In this document: positions 1-11,002 of the stretch, piece after piece | Numbering within the stretch: position 1 is the stretch's first letter | How the letters are laid out: every line of letters begins with the position of its first letter | Assembly: GCA_963837585.1 (NCBI GenBank) | Contig: CAWINX010000003.1 | Span: 1,062,119-1,126,118, forward strand | Length of the DNA stretch: 64,000 nucleotides | Direction: 5' to 3' | Origin: CAWINX01 sp963837585 | GTDB taxonomy: Bacteria; Actinomycetota; Thermoleophilia; Solirubrobacterales; 70-9 | The notes under the pieces: model-generated | What the model saw: the letters and a program-made list of their open reading frames with translations, nothing else | Database searches by the model: none | What the model was told of the DNA's origin: nothing | Made by a program: the position numbers and the translations under genes

Positions 1-216
1 TCGATCTTCGCCACGCTCAGACCATCATCGACATGAAAGAGATGGGCATCGGCCTCGCCGTCGCGGTCCTGATCGACGCGACGATCGTGCGGGCGGTGCT
101 GTTGCCGGCGGCGATGAAGCTGCTCGGCGAGCGCAACTGGTACCTGCCCCGCTCGCTCGGCTGGCTGCCGAAGGCGCGCGCACTCCGAGCCGGAGGTCGA
201 GCCGGCCCGGGCGTAG
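1..216 (+). CDS. MMPL/RND-family membrane transporter, C-terminal end (partial)
   Basis: Only the last ~70 residues are in the window. The segment KEMGIGLAVAVLIDATIVRA followed by a proline/alanine-containing hydrophobic stretch and GERNWYLPR is the typical last transmembrane helix and tail of actinobacterial MMPL (RND superfamily) exporters, which move lipids or drugs across the inner membrane. The first residues (SIFATL) read in frame 1 and QTIIDMKEMG reads in frame 3, so one base appears lost near position 20. A second shift near 170 would give a natural acidic tail ending at the TAG at 214-216; without it the frame runs on to 311 as an unlikely Arg-rich tail. The substrate cannot be told from this fragment. 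Confidence 0.7.
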
Positions 217-254
217 GCAGAAGGGAACGGGGAGAGGCAGCTCCCGCCGCCAAA

Positions 255-284
255 CGGGCGTCGCGGCATTTGCCGCGGCGCCCG
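255..284. terminator. Strong hairpin between convergent genes
   Basis: A 13-bp stem with one G-T type mismatch (arms 255-267 and 272-284) closes a 4-base loop ATTT. It lies between the converging MMPL gene and the NTF2-like gene and could end transcription from both sides. There is no long T tract, which is common for terminators at this G+C. Confidence 0.55.
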
Positions 285-307
285 CTTCGCTGCCGGATCC
301 CTGGCGG

Positions 308-685
308 TTAGGCGAGCAGCTTCGCGGCCTTGGCGCTGTCGGCGTGGAACTCGCCGCGCACCAGCTTGCCGTCTGCGAAGTTCATCAGGTGCAGATAGGG
401 CGCCTCGAAGCTGCCGCTGTCGTTGCCGGCGCGCTGGGTTCCCATGACGATCACGTCGTCGCCGGCGTCGATGAACTCCTCCGGCTCGACGCTGAACGAC
501 GTCCAGTAGTTCGGCAGCTGGGCGAAGTTCGCCATGATCTGCTCGCGCCCTCGGGTTTCCCCGCCCAGCGGTAACTCGTCCGAGGTCACCCAGACGGCGT
601 CCTCGGCGAAGTCCTCCTGCAGGGCGGCCAGGTCGCCGCGGCCGAAGGCCTCGTAGGCGGACCGGGCGGTGTCGACATTCGACAT
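308..685 (-). CDS. NTF2/SnoaL-like small protein
   Basis: 125-residue protein starting MSNVDTARSAYEAFGRGDL, with the length and opening pattern of SnoaL-like/NTF2-like alpha+beta barrels (helix, then AVWV, a TRGREQI helix and paired C-terminal strands ending LHLMNFADGKLVRGEFH). These folds serve as small-ligand binding proteins, isomerases or limonene-epoxide-hydrolase-like enzymes, and the sequence alone does not show which. The start at 685 is chosen because AAGGAG lies 5 bases upstream; the longer open frame would run into the uvrA promoter. It is transcribed divergently from uvrA. Confidence 0.7.
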   Translation of the reverse strand: MSNVDTARSAYEAFGRGDLAALQEDFAEDAVWVTSDELPLGGETRGREQIMANFAQLPNYWTSFSVEPEEFIDAGDDVIVMGTQRAGNDSGSFEAPYLHLMNFADGKLVRGEFHADSAKAAKLLA

Positions 686-704
686 CTCTCTCCTTGGGTC
701 TCGG

Positions 705-733
705 TTGACCCTGCCCGGGGCAAACTGTAAACT
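705..733 (+). promoter_or_regulatory. Sigma-70-type promoter of uvrA
   Basis: TTGACC at 705-710 and TAAACT at 728-733 are separated by exactly 17 bases, close to the TTGACA/TATAAT consensus. Transcription would begin near 740, just before the LexA box at 753-764 and 40 bases before the uvrA start. Confidence 0.65.
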
Positions 734-752
734 CACCGCCGCTTCCCTTCGG

Positions 753-764
753 GAACATCTGTTC
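753..764. promoter_or_regulatory. LexA (SOS) box upstream of uvrA
   Basis: GAACATCTGTTC matches the GAAC-N4-GTTC core of the LexA operator used by Gram-positive bacteria and actinobacteria. It sits between the predicted transcription start and the uvrA start codon, where a bound repressor would block initiation. uvrA is a classical SOS gene, which supports the assignment. Confidence 0.75.
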
Positions 765-779
765 GCCTGCGTAGAATCG

Positions 780-3653
<2,874 letters not shown>

Positions 3654-4579
3654 GTCGCCCAGCGAAGCGACCCGCACCGCGGGCGGGCGCTCGTCGACGA
3701 AGAGGTGCTTGCTCATCTCCTTGGTCAGCGCCTCCATGTAGCGGTCGCCGAAGCGGACCCCGAGCCCGCCGCCGATCACCACCGCCTCCGGGTCGAGCAG
3801 GTTGACCGCCGAGGCGATCCCGGTTCCAAGCATCTCGATGGCGCGGTCGATCAGCTTCTCGGCCAGGTGGTCGCCGTGGTCGAGAGCGCGCTCCCAGATT
3901 CCACTCGTCAGCCGGTCGCGGTCGTGTTTGCGCATCAGCTTGAAGAGGTCGGTCTTGTGGCCTTCCTCGTGCTGGCGCCGTGCCTCGGCCTCCATCGCGG
4001 CGCGTCCCGCGTAGGCCTCCAGGCAGCCCTTGCGGCCGCAGGGGCACTTCGCCCCGCCCCGCTTGACGACCGTGTGGCCGATCTCCCCGGCGGCGCCGCG
4101 CCCCAGCCAGGGCTTGCCGTCGAGGATCAGGCCGCCGCCGACGCCGGTTCCCCAGAAGACGCCGATCAGGCTGGAGAACTCGCGGCCGGCGCCGAGGTGG
4201 AACTCGGCCTCGGTCGCCACCTGGACGTCGTTGCCGACTCGGACCGGCGCGTCCAGCTCCTTCTTCAGCGTCTCGGCGAGCGCGAAGCTGCCGTTCCAGC
4301 CGGGCAGGTTGCGGGCGCCGGAAACGACGCCGCTCTTCCCGTCGACGTCGCCCGGCGAGCCGACGCCGACGCCCTCGAGATCCTTCGACTCGACCCCGGC
4401 CTCGCCCGCCGCCTCGCGCAGCGCAGCCGCCATCTCGTCGGCGACTCCCTGCGGCCCGCCGGAGGTCGGGGTCGGTCGCCGCGACTCGCCGAGCACCTTG
4501 CCCCTCGCATCGACGATCGCGGTCTGGATCTTCGTGCCGCCGAGGTCGATCCCGCCTCGCAGCTTTGCTTTCCTTGGGG

Positions 4580-4696
4580 TCACGGATTCAGTCCGAATCC
4601 GTCGGTGGCGTAGTAGGCGATCACGAAGGCGATTCCGCCGACGATCACGACCCAGTAGTACCAGTAGCCGCCGCCGCGCCGCCTGTGGATCGCCAT
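4580..4696 (-). CDS. 38-residue single-pass membrane protein coupled to the ROK kinase
   Basis: A short ORF with Arg-rich N-terminus MAIHRRRGGG, then aromatic YWYYW and one hydrophobic helix (VVIVGGIAFVIAYYA) and a short tail TDGFGLNP. The arginine cluster before the helix predicts an N-in topology. It ends in a 4-base overlap with the kinase start and begins 5 bases after the upstream gene's stop, so it fits tightly into an operon of three genes. No function is recognised. Confidence 0.6.
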   Translation of the reverse strand: MAIHRRRGGGYWYYWVVIVGGIAFVIAYYATDGFGLNP

Positions 4697-4700
4697 TGCA

Positions 4701-5186
4701 CTAGGCGCTCGCCGGCGCCGCCCCTTGGAGCACGCCGATCAACTCCTGGCTGAGCGGGTCGTCCTTGACCCCAACGCCGACCAAAGTTGCCTTTTCCCCT
4801 TCGGCGGGCGATTCGATCGTCAGCGCGGTCATCCCGGACTTGCGCTCGGTGCTGATCTTCAGCCCGGCGCGGTCCCAGACGGCGACCTCTTCCTTGATCT
4901 TGTAGTTGCGGCCCTTGAAGCCGAAGTTGAACGCGTAGAGCTTGGTCGGGGTGACGGCGAGCATCACCCGCTCGGGCAGGCCGCCGGCTTTCTTCTTGTT
5001 CATCAGCTTGATGCCGGCGTAGACGATGCCGCCCAGCTGGGCCTTGGAAGCGACCATGCTGGCCGAGGCGCCGCCCCGGCGGAAACCGGCGGCGGAAACC
5101 ACCTCTTCGCCGTTCACGTGCGGGGCGACCAGGTCCTTGTACTTCTGGCGCCACTCGATCACCTGATCGGGGCTCATCTCGAACAT
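4701..5186 (-). CDS. Conserved hypothetical protein, cytoplasmic
   Basis: 161 residues from ATG 5186 (MFEMSPDQVIEWRQKY). No signal peptide is evident. A hydrophobic stretch sits around ASMVASKAQLGGIVYAGIK, followed by NKKKAGG and a beta-rich half with RVMLAVTPTKLYAFNFG and GRNYKIKEEVAVWDR. The pattern resembles small pleckstrin-like or YokE-like domains that recognise membranes, but I cannot place it firmly. It is the first gene of the minus-strand run leading into the tiny membrane protein and the ROK kinase. Confidence 0.6.
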   Translation of the reverse strand: MFEMSPDQVIEWRQKYKDLVAPHVNGEEVVSAAGFRRGGASASMVASKAQLGGIVYAGIKLMNKKKAGGLPERVMLAVTPTKLYAFNFGFKGRNYKIKEEVAVWDRAGLKISTERKSGMTALTIESPAEGEKATLVGVGVKDDPLSQELIGVLQGAAPASA

Positions 5187-5261
5187 TCCCACTCGCGCAT
5201 CCTCTCCGTGGCCCGGTTTGCGAGCCGACCCTACTCGCGGGCGCTCTGGAAAGCTAGGGCT

Positions 5262-5869
5262 GTGGCCACTCTGGCGAGCTGGAGGCTGTGGTGGGTGAAG
5301 CGGCGCTGGTACGAGCGCAACGGGCGGCGCCTGCGACGCTGGCGGATCGACCGGCACGCGGCCGGCGGGCGCTTCTTTGTTCGCCATCCCGTCGAGGGCG
5401 AGCTGCTCGAGGCGCTCGACGAGGGCGGCTGACGATCGGCGAGGGAACGCTGCTGGAGCCGGGCTGTTGGCTGACCCTGGCGCCGCGAGCGCGGATCGCG
5501 ATCGGCGAGGGTTGCTTCCTCAACCGCAACACGATGCTCGCCGCCTACGAGTCGATCGAGATCGGCGACCACACGATGTTCGCCAACGGCTGCTTCGTCG
5601 GCGATGGCGAGCACCGCTTCGACGACCCCGACACCCCGGTTACCTGGCAGGGCTTCACCAGCAAGGGCCCGGTCCGGATCGGCGCCAACTGCTGGTTCGG
5701 GGTCAACTGCGTAGTGACCAGCGGCGTCACGATCGGCGAACGCTGCGTGATCGGCGCCAACTCGGTGGTGACACGGGACCTGCCGGCGGGGGTGATCGCG
5801 GCCGGAGCCCCGGCGAAGGTGATTCGGGAGATCGAGTTCCGGTCCGCGGAACCCGATCTCCCCGGTTGA
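5262..5869 (+). CDS. Hexapeptide-repeat (left-handed beta-helix) acyltransferase
   Basis: Roughly 200 residues after correction. The Arg/Trp-rich N-terminus (WRLWWVKRRWYERNG, from GTG 5262) is followed by hexapeptide repeats such as IAIGEGCFL, IEIGDHTMFA, VRIGANCWFG, VTIGERCVIG and ANSVVTRDLPAG, ending in GAPAKVIREIE. This is the fold of O-acetyltransferases of the CatB/LacA/NodL type, acting as trimers on sugars or other small acceptors using an acyl-CoA. A stop at 5430-5432 splits the gene; one missing base there joins EALDEGG to LTIGEGTLLEPG. The acceptor is unknown. The gene converges on DUF378 with no gap. Confidence 0.75.
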
Positions 5870-6103
5870 TCAGGTGCCGCGGGGGTGCGGCATGTGGTCG
5901 CGGATGTGCATGTTCTCCAGCACCCGCGGGACGTAGATCAGGCCGCAGACGCCGACCACCGTGTAGATGGCGTCGGTGAGCGTGCCGCTGCCGAAAACGT
6001 CGGAGATCACGTTGGTGTCGAAGAGGCCGACCATGCCCCAGTTCAGGCCTCCAAGTACGAGGGCCAGAAGGGCTACCGGCTCGAGTCGTTTGAGCGTTTC
6101 CAT
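5870..6103 (-). CDS. DUF378 family small membrane protein
   Basis: 77 residues with two hydrophobic helices (VALLALVLGGLNWGMVGLF and a second around TDAIYTVVGVCGLIYV). The segment GGLNWGMVGLF is the hallmark of DUF378, a family of short integral membrane proteins of unknown role. A Shine-Dalgarno GGAGG lies upstream of ATG 6103. It stands alone between the acyltransferase and the pan operon. Confidence 0.8.
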   Translation of the reverse strand: METLKRLEPVALLALVLGGLNWGMVGLFDTNVISDVFGSGTLTDAIYTVVGVCGLIYVPRVLENMHIRDHMPHPRGT

Positions 6104-6181
6104 CTCTCGCCTCCTGCGGAGATAATGCGGATAGTTACAACCTCTACTACCCTGAGCAGCAGGCGTGGTTACCGAGGGGCC

Positions 6182-7084
6182 TCAGGGCAGCGGCTCCCAG
6201 TCCCAGGCCTTCTGCGAAGTGAGGCTCTCCTGCTCGAGGTAGCGGCGGAAATCCGCCAGCTCCCCGGGCTCGACTCCGTAGACGTGGTCGGCCTCGGGGA
6301 AGTGACGGGAGCGGACCTCCTCGACGTACTCGCGCACGGCGTCGACCATCGTTTCGTGGACGTTTGCGTAGCGCTTGACGAATTTCGGCGTCCGCCCGGT
6401 GGTGATGCCGAGCAGGTCGTGGAAGACGAGCACTTGGCCGGCCGTGTCCCGCCCCGCGCCGATCCCGATCGTCGGGACCTCGAGCTTCTCTGCGATCGCT
6501 TCGGCGATCGCCGCCGGGATCGCCTCGAAGACGATCGCGAAGCAGCCCACCGACTGCAGGGCGAGCGCGTCCTCGCAGAGCTGGATCGCGCTCTCGACCG
6601 TCTTGCCCTGGGTCTTGTAACCGCCGAGCGCGGTCGCGGTCTGCGGAGTTAGACCGACGTGGCCCATTACCGGGATGCCGGAGCGGACGATCGCCCGCGC
6701 CCGCTCGACCGATGTTCCTCCGGCCTCGAGCTTGACGACCTGGCAGCCGGTCTCCTTGACCAGCCGCTGGGCGTTGTGGACGGCGAGCTCGTTGCTCGCC
6801 TCGTAACTGCCCATCGGCATGTCGCCGACCATCAGCGGGGCGCGGAGGCCGCGCCGCACGGCTTTGCCGAGCACGATCATCTCGTCCATCGAGACCGGCT
6901 CGGTGCCGGGGTAGCCGAGCACGACCATCGCCGCGGTGTCGCCGACCAAGACGACGTCGACGCCCGCCTCCTCGGCGACCTGGGCCGAGGGGTAGTCGTA
7001 GGCGGTGACCATCACGATCGGCTCGCCCGCCTCCTTCATCTCGGCGAGGCGAGGCAGCGTCACCGGCGTCCGCTCGGCGCTCAT
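6182..7084 (-). CDS. panB: 3-methyl-2-oxobutanoate hydroxymethyltransferase
   Basis: 300 residues. The enzyme adds a hydroxymethyl group from 5,10-methylene-THF to alpha-ketoisovalerate to make ketopantoate, the first committed step of pantothenate synthesis. Family marks: MVTAYDYPSA, VLVGDTAAMVVLGY (metal-binding VGD), GDMPMGSY, KLEAGG, MGHVGLTPQ, EAIP and HDLLGI. Length is slightly above the usual ~265 because of a C-terminal tail after EVRSRHFPE. Its ATG overlaps the panD stop (ATGA), so it is last in the minus-strand operon DUF2520-panC-panD-panB. Confidence 0.96.
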   Translation of the reverse strand: MSAERTPVTLPRLAEMKEAGEPIVMVTAYDYPSAQVAEEAGVDVVLVGDTAAMVVLGYPGTEPVSMDEMIVLGKAVRRGLRAPLMVGDMPMGSYEASNELAVHNAQRLVKETGCQVVKLEAGGTSVERARAIVRSGIPVMGHVGLTPQTATALGGYKTQGKTVESAIQLCEDALALQSVGCFAIVFEAIPAAIAEAIAEKLEVPTIGIGAGRDTAGQVLVFHDLLGITTGRTPKFVKRYANVHETMVDAVREYVEEVRSRHFPEADHVYGVEPGELADFRRYLEQESLTSQKAWDWEPLP

Positions 7085-7461
7085 GACAGCAGCACCTCGG
7101 GGCGGCTGTCGACGGCGACGGTCGCGTTGTCGTCGTCGACGTGGACGACGACCGGGGAGTAGGCCTCCAGGTCGCTCTCGTCGTAGGCGCCGAAGGAGGC
7201 GACAATGATCTTGTGGCCGGGCCGGGTCAGGTGGGCGGCGGCGCCGTTGACCTGCATCGTCCCGGAGCCGGCCTCGCCGTCGATCACGTAGGTGACGAAG
7301 CGCGCCCCGTTGTCGATGTCCCAGACGTGGACCTGCTCGTTGGTGATCAGGTCGGCGCCGGCCATCAACTCGGTGTCGATTGTGATGCTGCCGATGTAGT
7401 CGACGTCACAGTCGGTCACCGTCGCTCGGTGGATCTTGGACTTCAACATCTGCCGCTGCAT
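7081..7461 (-). CDS. panD: Aspartate 1-decarboxylase proenzyme
   Basis: 126 residues. It makes beta-alanine from L-aspartate using a pyruvoyl group formed by self-cleavage. The cleavage pair Gly24-Ser25 is visible in DYIGSITID, along with Lys9 (KSKIHRATV), Tyr/Asn-containing VWDIDNGARFVTYVI, and NGAAAHLTRPGHKIIV. Cleavage would leave a 24-residue beta chain with pyruvoyl on Ser25. It sits between panC and panB. Confidence 0.96.
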   Translation of the reverse strand: MQRQMLKSKIHRATVTDCDVDYIGSITIDTELMAGADLITNEQVHVWDIDNGARFVTYVIDGEAGSGTMQVNGAAAHLTRPGHKIIVASFGAYDESDLEAYSPVVVHVDDDNATVAVDSRPEVLLS

Positions 7462-7489
7462 TGGGCCTCCGTGTTGCTGGTTGCGGTTC

Positions 7490-8338
7490 TCAGGGCTCGA
7501 TCAAGACGTTGTCGATGAGGCGCGCATCGCCCACCTGGGCGGCGACGGCGACGATCACCGGCCGGCCGTTCAGCGACGCGACCGGCTCCAATCCCTCGGC
7601 GTCGCGGGCCTCCAGGTACTCGGGCTCGATTCCGGCGGCGGCGAGCTCGGCGAGCGCGGCCTCGATCCCGGCCGCGAGCGACCCCTCTCGGGCCGCCGCC
7701 TCGGCCGTTTGCAGCGCCCGCGAGAGCGCGACGGCTCGCTCGCGGTCCGCATCTCCCAGATAGGCGTTGCGCGAGCTCATCGCCAGCCCATCGGGTTCCC
7801 GCACGGTGGGCATCGCTCGGACTCGCACCGGGATGTCGAGGTCGCGGACCATGCGCTTGATCACGGCGACCTGCTGCGCGTCCTTCTGGCCGAAGTAGGC
7901 GACATCGGGTTGAACGGAGTTGAAGAGCTTTGCGACAACCGTGGTGACGCCGCGGAAGTGCTCCGGCCCCCGGCGCGCCGGGTCGCCACAGAGGACCTCG
8001 GTCAGGCCCCCGACCTCGACGTGGGTGGCAAAGCCCTCCGGATAGACCGCTTCGACCGGGGGGGCGTAGAGGAGGTCGACGCCCACCTCCTCGGCAAGCC
8101 CGGCGTCGCGCGCCTCGTCGCGCGGATAGCGGTCGAGATCCTCGCCGGGGCCGAACTGAGTCGGGTTGACGAAAAGGCTCATTACGACGAAGTCGCACTC
8201 GGCTCGCGCGGCCCGCAACAGCGAGACGTGTCCGTCGTGCAGGAAGCCCATCGTCGGGACGAGCCCGATCGTGGCGCCCTCGCCTCGCGGCACGTCGAGC
8301 GCCTCCCGTAGCTCCGCTTTGGAGCGGACCACCTTCAT
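7490..8338 (-). CDS. panC: Pantothenate synthetase (pantoate-beta-alanine ligase)
   Basis: 282 residues, the normal length. It joins pantoate and beta-alanine through a pantoyl-adenylate. The nucleotidyltransferase HxGH-type motif lies in TMGFLHDGHVSLL, followed by VMSLFVNPTQFGPGEDLDRYPR, a YFGQKDAQQVAVIKRMV segment and the KMSKS-like MSSRNAYL. Its start overlaps the stop of the upstream DUF2520 gene by 4 bases, and panD follows after 28 bases. Confidence 0.97.
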   Translation of the reverse strand: MKVVRSKAELREALDVPRGEGATIGLVPTMGFLHDGHVSLLRAARAECDFVVMSLFVNPTQFGPGEDLDRYPRDEARDAGLAEEVGVDLLYAPPVEAVYPEGFATHVEVGGLTEVLCGDPARRGPEHFRGVTTVVAKLFNSVQPDVAYFGQKDAQQVAVIKRMVRDLDIPVRVRAMPTVREPDGLAMSSRNAYLGDADRERAVALSRALQTAEAAAREGSLAAGIEAALAELAAAGIEPEYLEARDAEGLEPVASLNGRPVIVAVAAQVGDARLIDNVLIEP

Positions 8339-9121
8339 GCCGAGGCCTCCTGGCGCGCCAGCTCCCTCGTCCGTTCGGCGAGCGCCTCGTACAGCCCGAC
8401 CAGCTCCGGGCTCCTCTCGCGGAGGGCCTCAAGATGGCGTCGCACCGTCTCCTCGTCGCCACGCGCGATCGGCCCGGTCAGCGCCTCGCCGCCGCGTTCG
8501 GCCCAGTTGGCGGCGGTACGTAGGACCAGTGGGGCGAGCAGCTCACGGCCGTCCTCAATGCCGGCTCGCTCGAGCAACTCCGTCGCGGACTCCTCCAGGG
8601 CGACCAGAAAGTTGGAGGCGATCGAGGCTGCCGCATGGTAGGCGGCGCGGCTCTCCTCGGGGACTTCGAAGGGCCTCATCTCGAGGTCGAGGGCGAGTGC
8701 GGTCGCCGCATCTTCCGCCCGCTGGGAAGAGCCCGCGATCGCGCACGGCGCTCCGGCGAGAGAGGCGCCGCCGTCCGGCACCGTTTGCAGCGGGTGGAGG
8801 GAAAAGACCTCGGCGCCGCACCGCGCCGCTGCTTCCAGGGCGTCGAGTTGCGTGGCCCCACTGGTGTGACCGACGAGGCGAAGTGGCGGCACCGCGGATG
8901 CGATCGATTCGCAGGCCTCGGGGATCGCCGCGTCGGGCACGCAAAGCAGCGCGACCTCAGATTCGCCGGGCAGCGTCCAGGGCTCCTTCCCGTCCGGAGA
9001 CGTGAACGTCGATGCCGGCGTGTGTTGCGGCACGCGAAATCGACGCGCCCAATCGTCCGTTTCCGACGACTGCGAGCGCGCCTGGCGCTTCCGGGTGTGA
9101 GGTCCATGCCCTTGGGGTCAC
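8335..9121 (-). CDS. Rossmann-like/DUF2520 oxidoreductase-type protein (frameshifted near 9000)
   Basis: The C-terminal ~230 residues are a clean DUF2520 protein (VALLCVPDAAIPEACE, LVGHTSGATQLDALE, VFSLHPLQTVPDGG, AAYHAAASIASNFLVALEE). The N-terminal nucleotide-binding strand LAVVGNGRLGASISRAA (GxGxxG) reads in another frame and begins at GTG 9121. One base change near 9000 unites them into a ~260-residue protein resembling ketopantoate and pyrroline-carboxylate reductases. Its place as first gene of the pan operon, with no panE in the window, suggests it may supply ketopantoate reduction; that is inference. The start at GTG 9121 lies about 12 bases from a minus-strand TATAAT. Confidence 0.7.
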
Positions 9122-9140
9122 GGCCGCCAGCGATTATAAA
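9112..9140 (+). promoter_or_regulatory. Promoter of fmdB, overlapping a divergent -10
   Basis: TTGGGG at 9112-9117 and TATAAA at 9135-9140 are 17 bases apart, which puts initiation near 9147, only 2 bases before the fmdB ATG; the mRNA may be leaderless. The reverse strand carries TATAAT at 9138-9133 aimed at the DUF2520-pan operon, so one AT-rich core appears to serve both directions. Confidence 0.5.
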
Positions 9141-9148
9141 GCCAGACG

Positions 9149-9436
9149 ATGCCGATCTACGAATTCGACTGCGAGGACTGCGGGAACCGGTTTGAGGAGC
9201 TGGTCGCCGACGACGCTCCAGGCCCTGGGTGCCCGGAGTGTGGATCGGCGCGGACCCGGCGCCGGATGTCGGCGATCTCCCCTCCCGGGCGCCAGCCTCG
9301 CGGGGCGGCCGTCCAGTCGGACCTCTCGATGCGCCGCGAGCGCGAGGCGGCCCGCGGCGAGCGGCTGGCCGAGACGAAGCGCAAGCGGGCGAAGGGTGAG
9401 ATCCCGCCGCCACGGCGCAAGGGGAAGGGGAAGTGA
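9149..9436 (+). CDS. FmdB-family zinc-ribbon protein
   Basis: 95 residues starting MPIYEFDCEDCGNRFEEL, with two CxxC pairs (CEDC and CPEC) forming a zinc ribbon typical of the FmdB/CxxC_CXXC_SSSS family, then a long basic tail rich in Arg/Lys. These are small putative regulatory proteins, and no specific target is known. Its TGA overlaps the GTG start of the uracil-DNA glycosylase gene. Confidence 0.85.
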   Translation: MPIYEFDCEDCGNRFEELVADDAPGPGCPECGSARTRRRMSAISPPGRQPRGAAVQSDLSMRREREAARGERLAETKRKRAKGEIPPPRRKGKGK

Positions 9437-10108
9437 GCGGGACGCCCGAGGAGCGCCGGCGCCGAGCTGGTCGAGCTGTTCCAGGAGGTCTCCACCTGCA
9501 CCCGGTGTCCCCTGCACGAGACGCGGACCAAAGCCGTCTTCGGCGCCGGCGACGCCAACGCCGACCTGATGTTCGTCGGTGAGGCGCCCGGGGCGGAAGA
9601 GGACCGACAGGGGCTGCCCTTCGTCGGCCGCGCCGGACAGCTCCTCAACGAGCTGCTGGAGGGGATTGGCTTGTCGCGCGAAGAGGTTTTCATCGCCAAC
9701 GTGCTCAAGTCGCGACCGCCCGGCAACCGCGACCCTCAGCCGCTGGAGATCGAAGCCTGTCGCCCCTACCTCTTTGAACAGGTGCGGCTGATCGAGCCTC
9801 GCGTCGTCTGCACGCTGGGGAACTTCGCGACCAAGCTGCTCAGCGGCAGCCCGGTTGGGATCACCAAGGTGAGAGGGGCGCCGCAGGTTCACGACCTGGG
9901 CGAGAGGACCGTCTTCCTCTTCCCACTGTTCCACCCGGCCGCGGCGCTGCGCACGCCCGCCGTGAAAGAGACGCTGCGCGGAGATTTCGAGCGCCTTCCC
10001 GGGTTGCTCGCCACCCCGCTTCCAGGGCAGGTGGAGCCGATCGAAGAGGTCGAAGATGAGCCTCCGCCCCCGATGCCCTCCGCCGACCAGCTCGACTTCT
10101 TCGGCTGA
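9433..10108 (+). CDS. Family 4 uracil-DNA glycosylase (frameshifted near 9460)
   Basis: The product removes uracil from DNA. The motifs of the family 4 Fe-S enzymes are present: CTRCPL (first cysteine pair), GEAPGAEEDRQGLPFVGRAG (motif A and uracil pocket), NVLKSRPPGNRDP, a later Cys before RPYLFEQV, VCTLGNFATKLL and the HPAAALR motif. The four cysteines would hold a 4Fe-4S cluster. The GTG start at 9433 overlaps fmdB, but an extra base around 9460 shifts the frame before ELVELFQEVSTC. In the downstream frame no start exists until ATG 9569, which would remove the first cysteine pair. tsaE follows after 4 bases. Confidence 0.85.
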
Positions 10109-10112
10109 CCAG

Positions 10113-10547
10113 GTGGAGAGTTTCGAGAGTCGCTCTGCGGCGGAGACCGAGGACCTGGGAGCGCGGCTCGCCGCCCGCCTGGAGCCGGGCGATGTCGTCG
10201 TCGCTCGCGGCGAGGTCGGGGCCGGCAAGACGACCTTCGTGCGCGGCGCCTGTCGGGCACTGGGGATCGAGGAGCCCGTGACCTCTCCCACCTTCACGAT
10301 CGGCCGCCGCTACACGCAGGGGCGACTGCCGGTGTCCCACCTCGACCTCTACAGGCTCGAGAGCCTCGAGGGCGAGGACCCTGCCCTGCTCGACGACTAC
10401 CTCGACCCCCGCGGCATCGCCTTCGTCGAGTGGCCCGCGGCGGCGGAGTCGCGCCTCCCGCGCAAGGCGGTGGAGGTGCGACTCCGCCACGCCGGCGGCG
10501 ATCGCCGGACGATCGAGATCGAGTGGGCCGAAGCTCCCAGCTCTTAG
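10113..10547 (+). CDS. tsaE: tRNA threonylcarbamoyladenosine biosynthesis ATPase TsaE
   Basis: 144 residues from GTG 10113. A P-loop protein needed, with TsaB and TsaD, to make t6A at position 37 of ANN-decoding tRNAs. Visible: Walker A GEVGAGKTTFVRG, VTSPTFTIGRRY, HLDLYRLE and a Walker B-like IAFVEWP. The start was set at GTG 10113, just after the glycosylase stop; an ATG at 10056 would only add a stretch read inside the upstream gene. Its end overlaps a convergent lipoprotein gene by 4 bases, which together with the next exported-protein gene separates tsaE from tsaB. Confidence 0.93.
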   Translation: MESFESRSAAETEDLGARLAARLEPGDVVVARGEVGAGKTTFVRGACRALGIEEPVTSPTFTIGRRYTQGRLPVSHLDLYRLESLEGEDPALLDDYLDPRGIAFVEWPAAAESRLPRKAVEVRLRHAGGDRRTIEIEWAEAPSS

Positions 10548-10858
10548 TAGCCCGAGTTGTTGACCTGGTCCTGGGCCTGCTTGGCGGCGTCGTTGACCTT
10601 GTTTTGAGCCTGGTCCAGCTTCTTGTTGGCCTCGTTGACCTTGTCCTGGGCCTTGCCCGGAATGTCGGCCTGGTTGAGCTTCTTCTGCGCCTTGTCGATT
10701 GCCTTGTTGGCCTGAGTCTGGGCCTGCTTGATGACGCTGTTGGCCTGGTCGGTGGCGCTGCTGGTGCTGCTGCTTCCACAGCCGGCCCAGACGGCGCCGG
10801 CGCCGGCGATCGCGAGTATGGCCAGGACGGGGGCGACGCGATGCTCCGGAAGTCTCAC
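10544..10858 (-). CDS. Small lipoprotein with Ala/Gln-rich coiled coil
   Basis: 104 residues from GTG 10858 with AAGGAG upstream. A signal peptide (VLAILAIAGAGAVWA) ends in a lipobox AVWAGC, so the mature protein would be lipid-anchored outside the membrane. The remainder is a charged, repetitive helix in which units such as KAQKKLNQ, KAQDKVNEANKKLDQAQ and DAAKQAQDQ recur about every 11 residues, giving a predicted coiled coil or apolipoprotein-like amphipathic helix. No enzyme motif is present. It lies antisense in the middle of the t6A gene run. Confidence 0.75.
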   Translation of the reverse strand: MRLPEHRVAPVLAILAIAGAGAVWAGCGSSSTSSATDQANSVIKQAQTQANKAIDKAQKKLNQADIPGKAQDKVNEANKKLDQAQNKVNDAAKQAQDQVNNSGY

Positions 10859-11002
10859 TGGGTTCTCCTTTTGAGGGGTCGAAGCCACCATACCCGTGCT
10901 CAAGGGCCGCATCCAATGCGCGTTGAGTGTGTTCCGAGAAGACGCGGCCCTGCGCTGTAGCATCGGCGGGGCAAACTCGATCCAGACCGAAGGAGACGCA
11001 CG

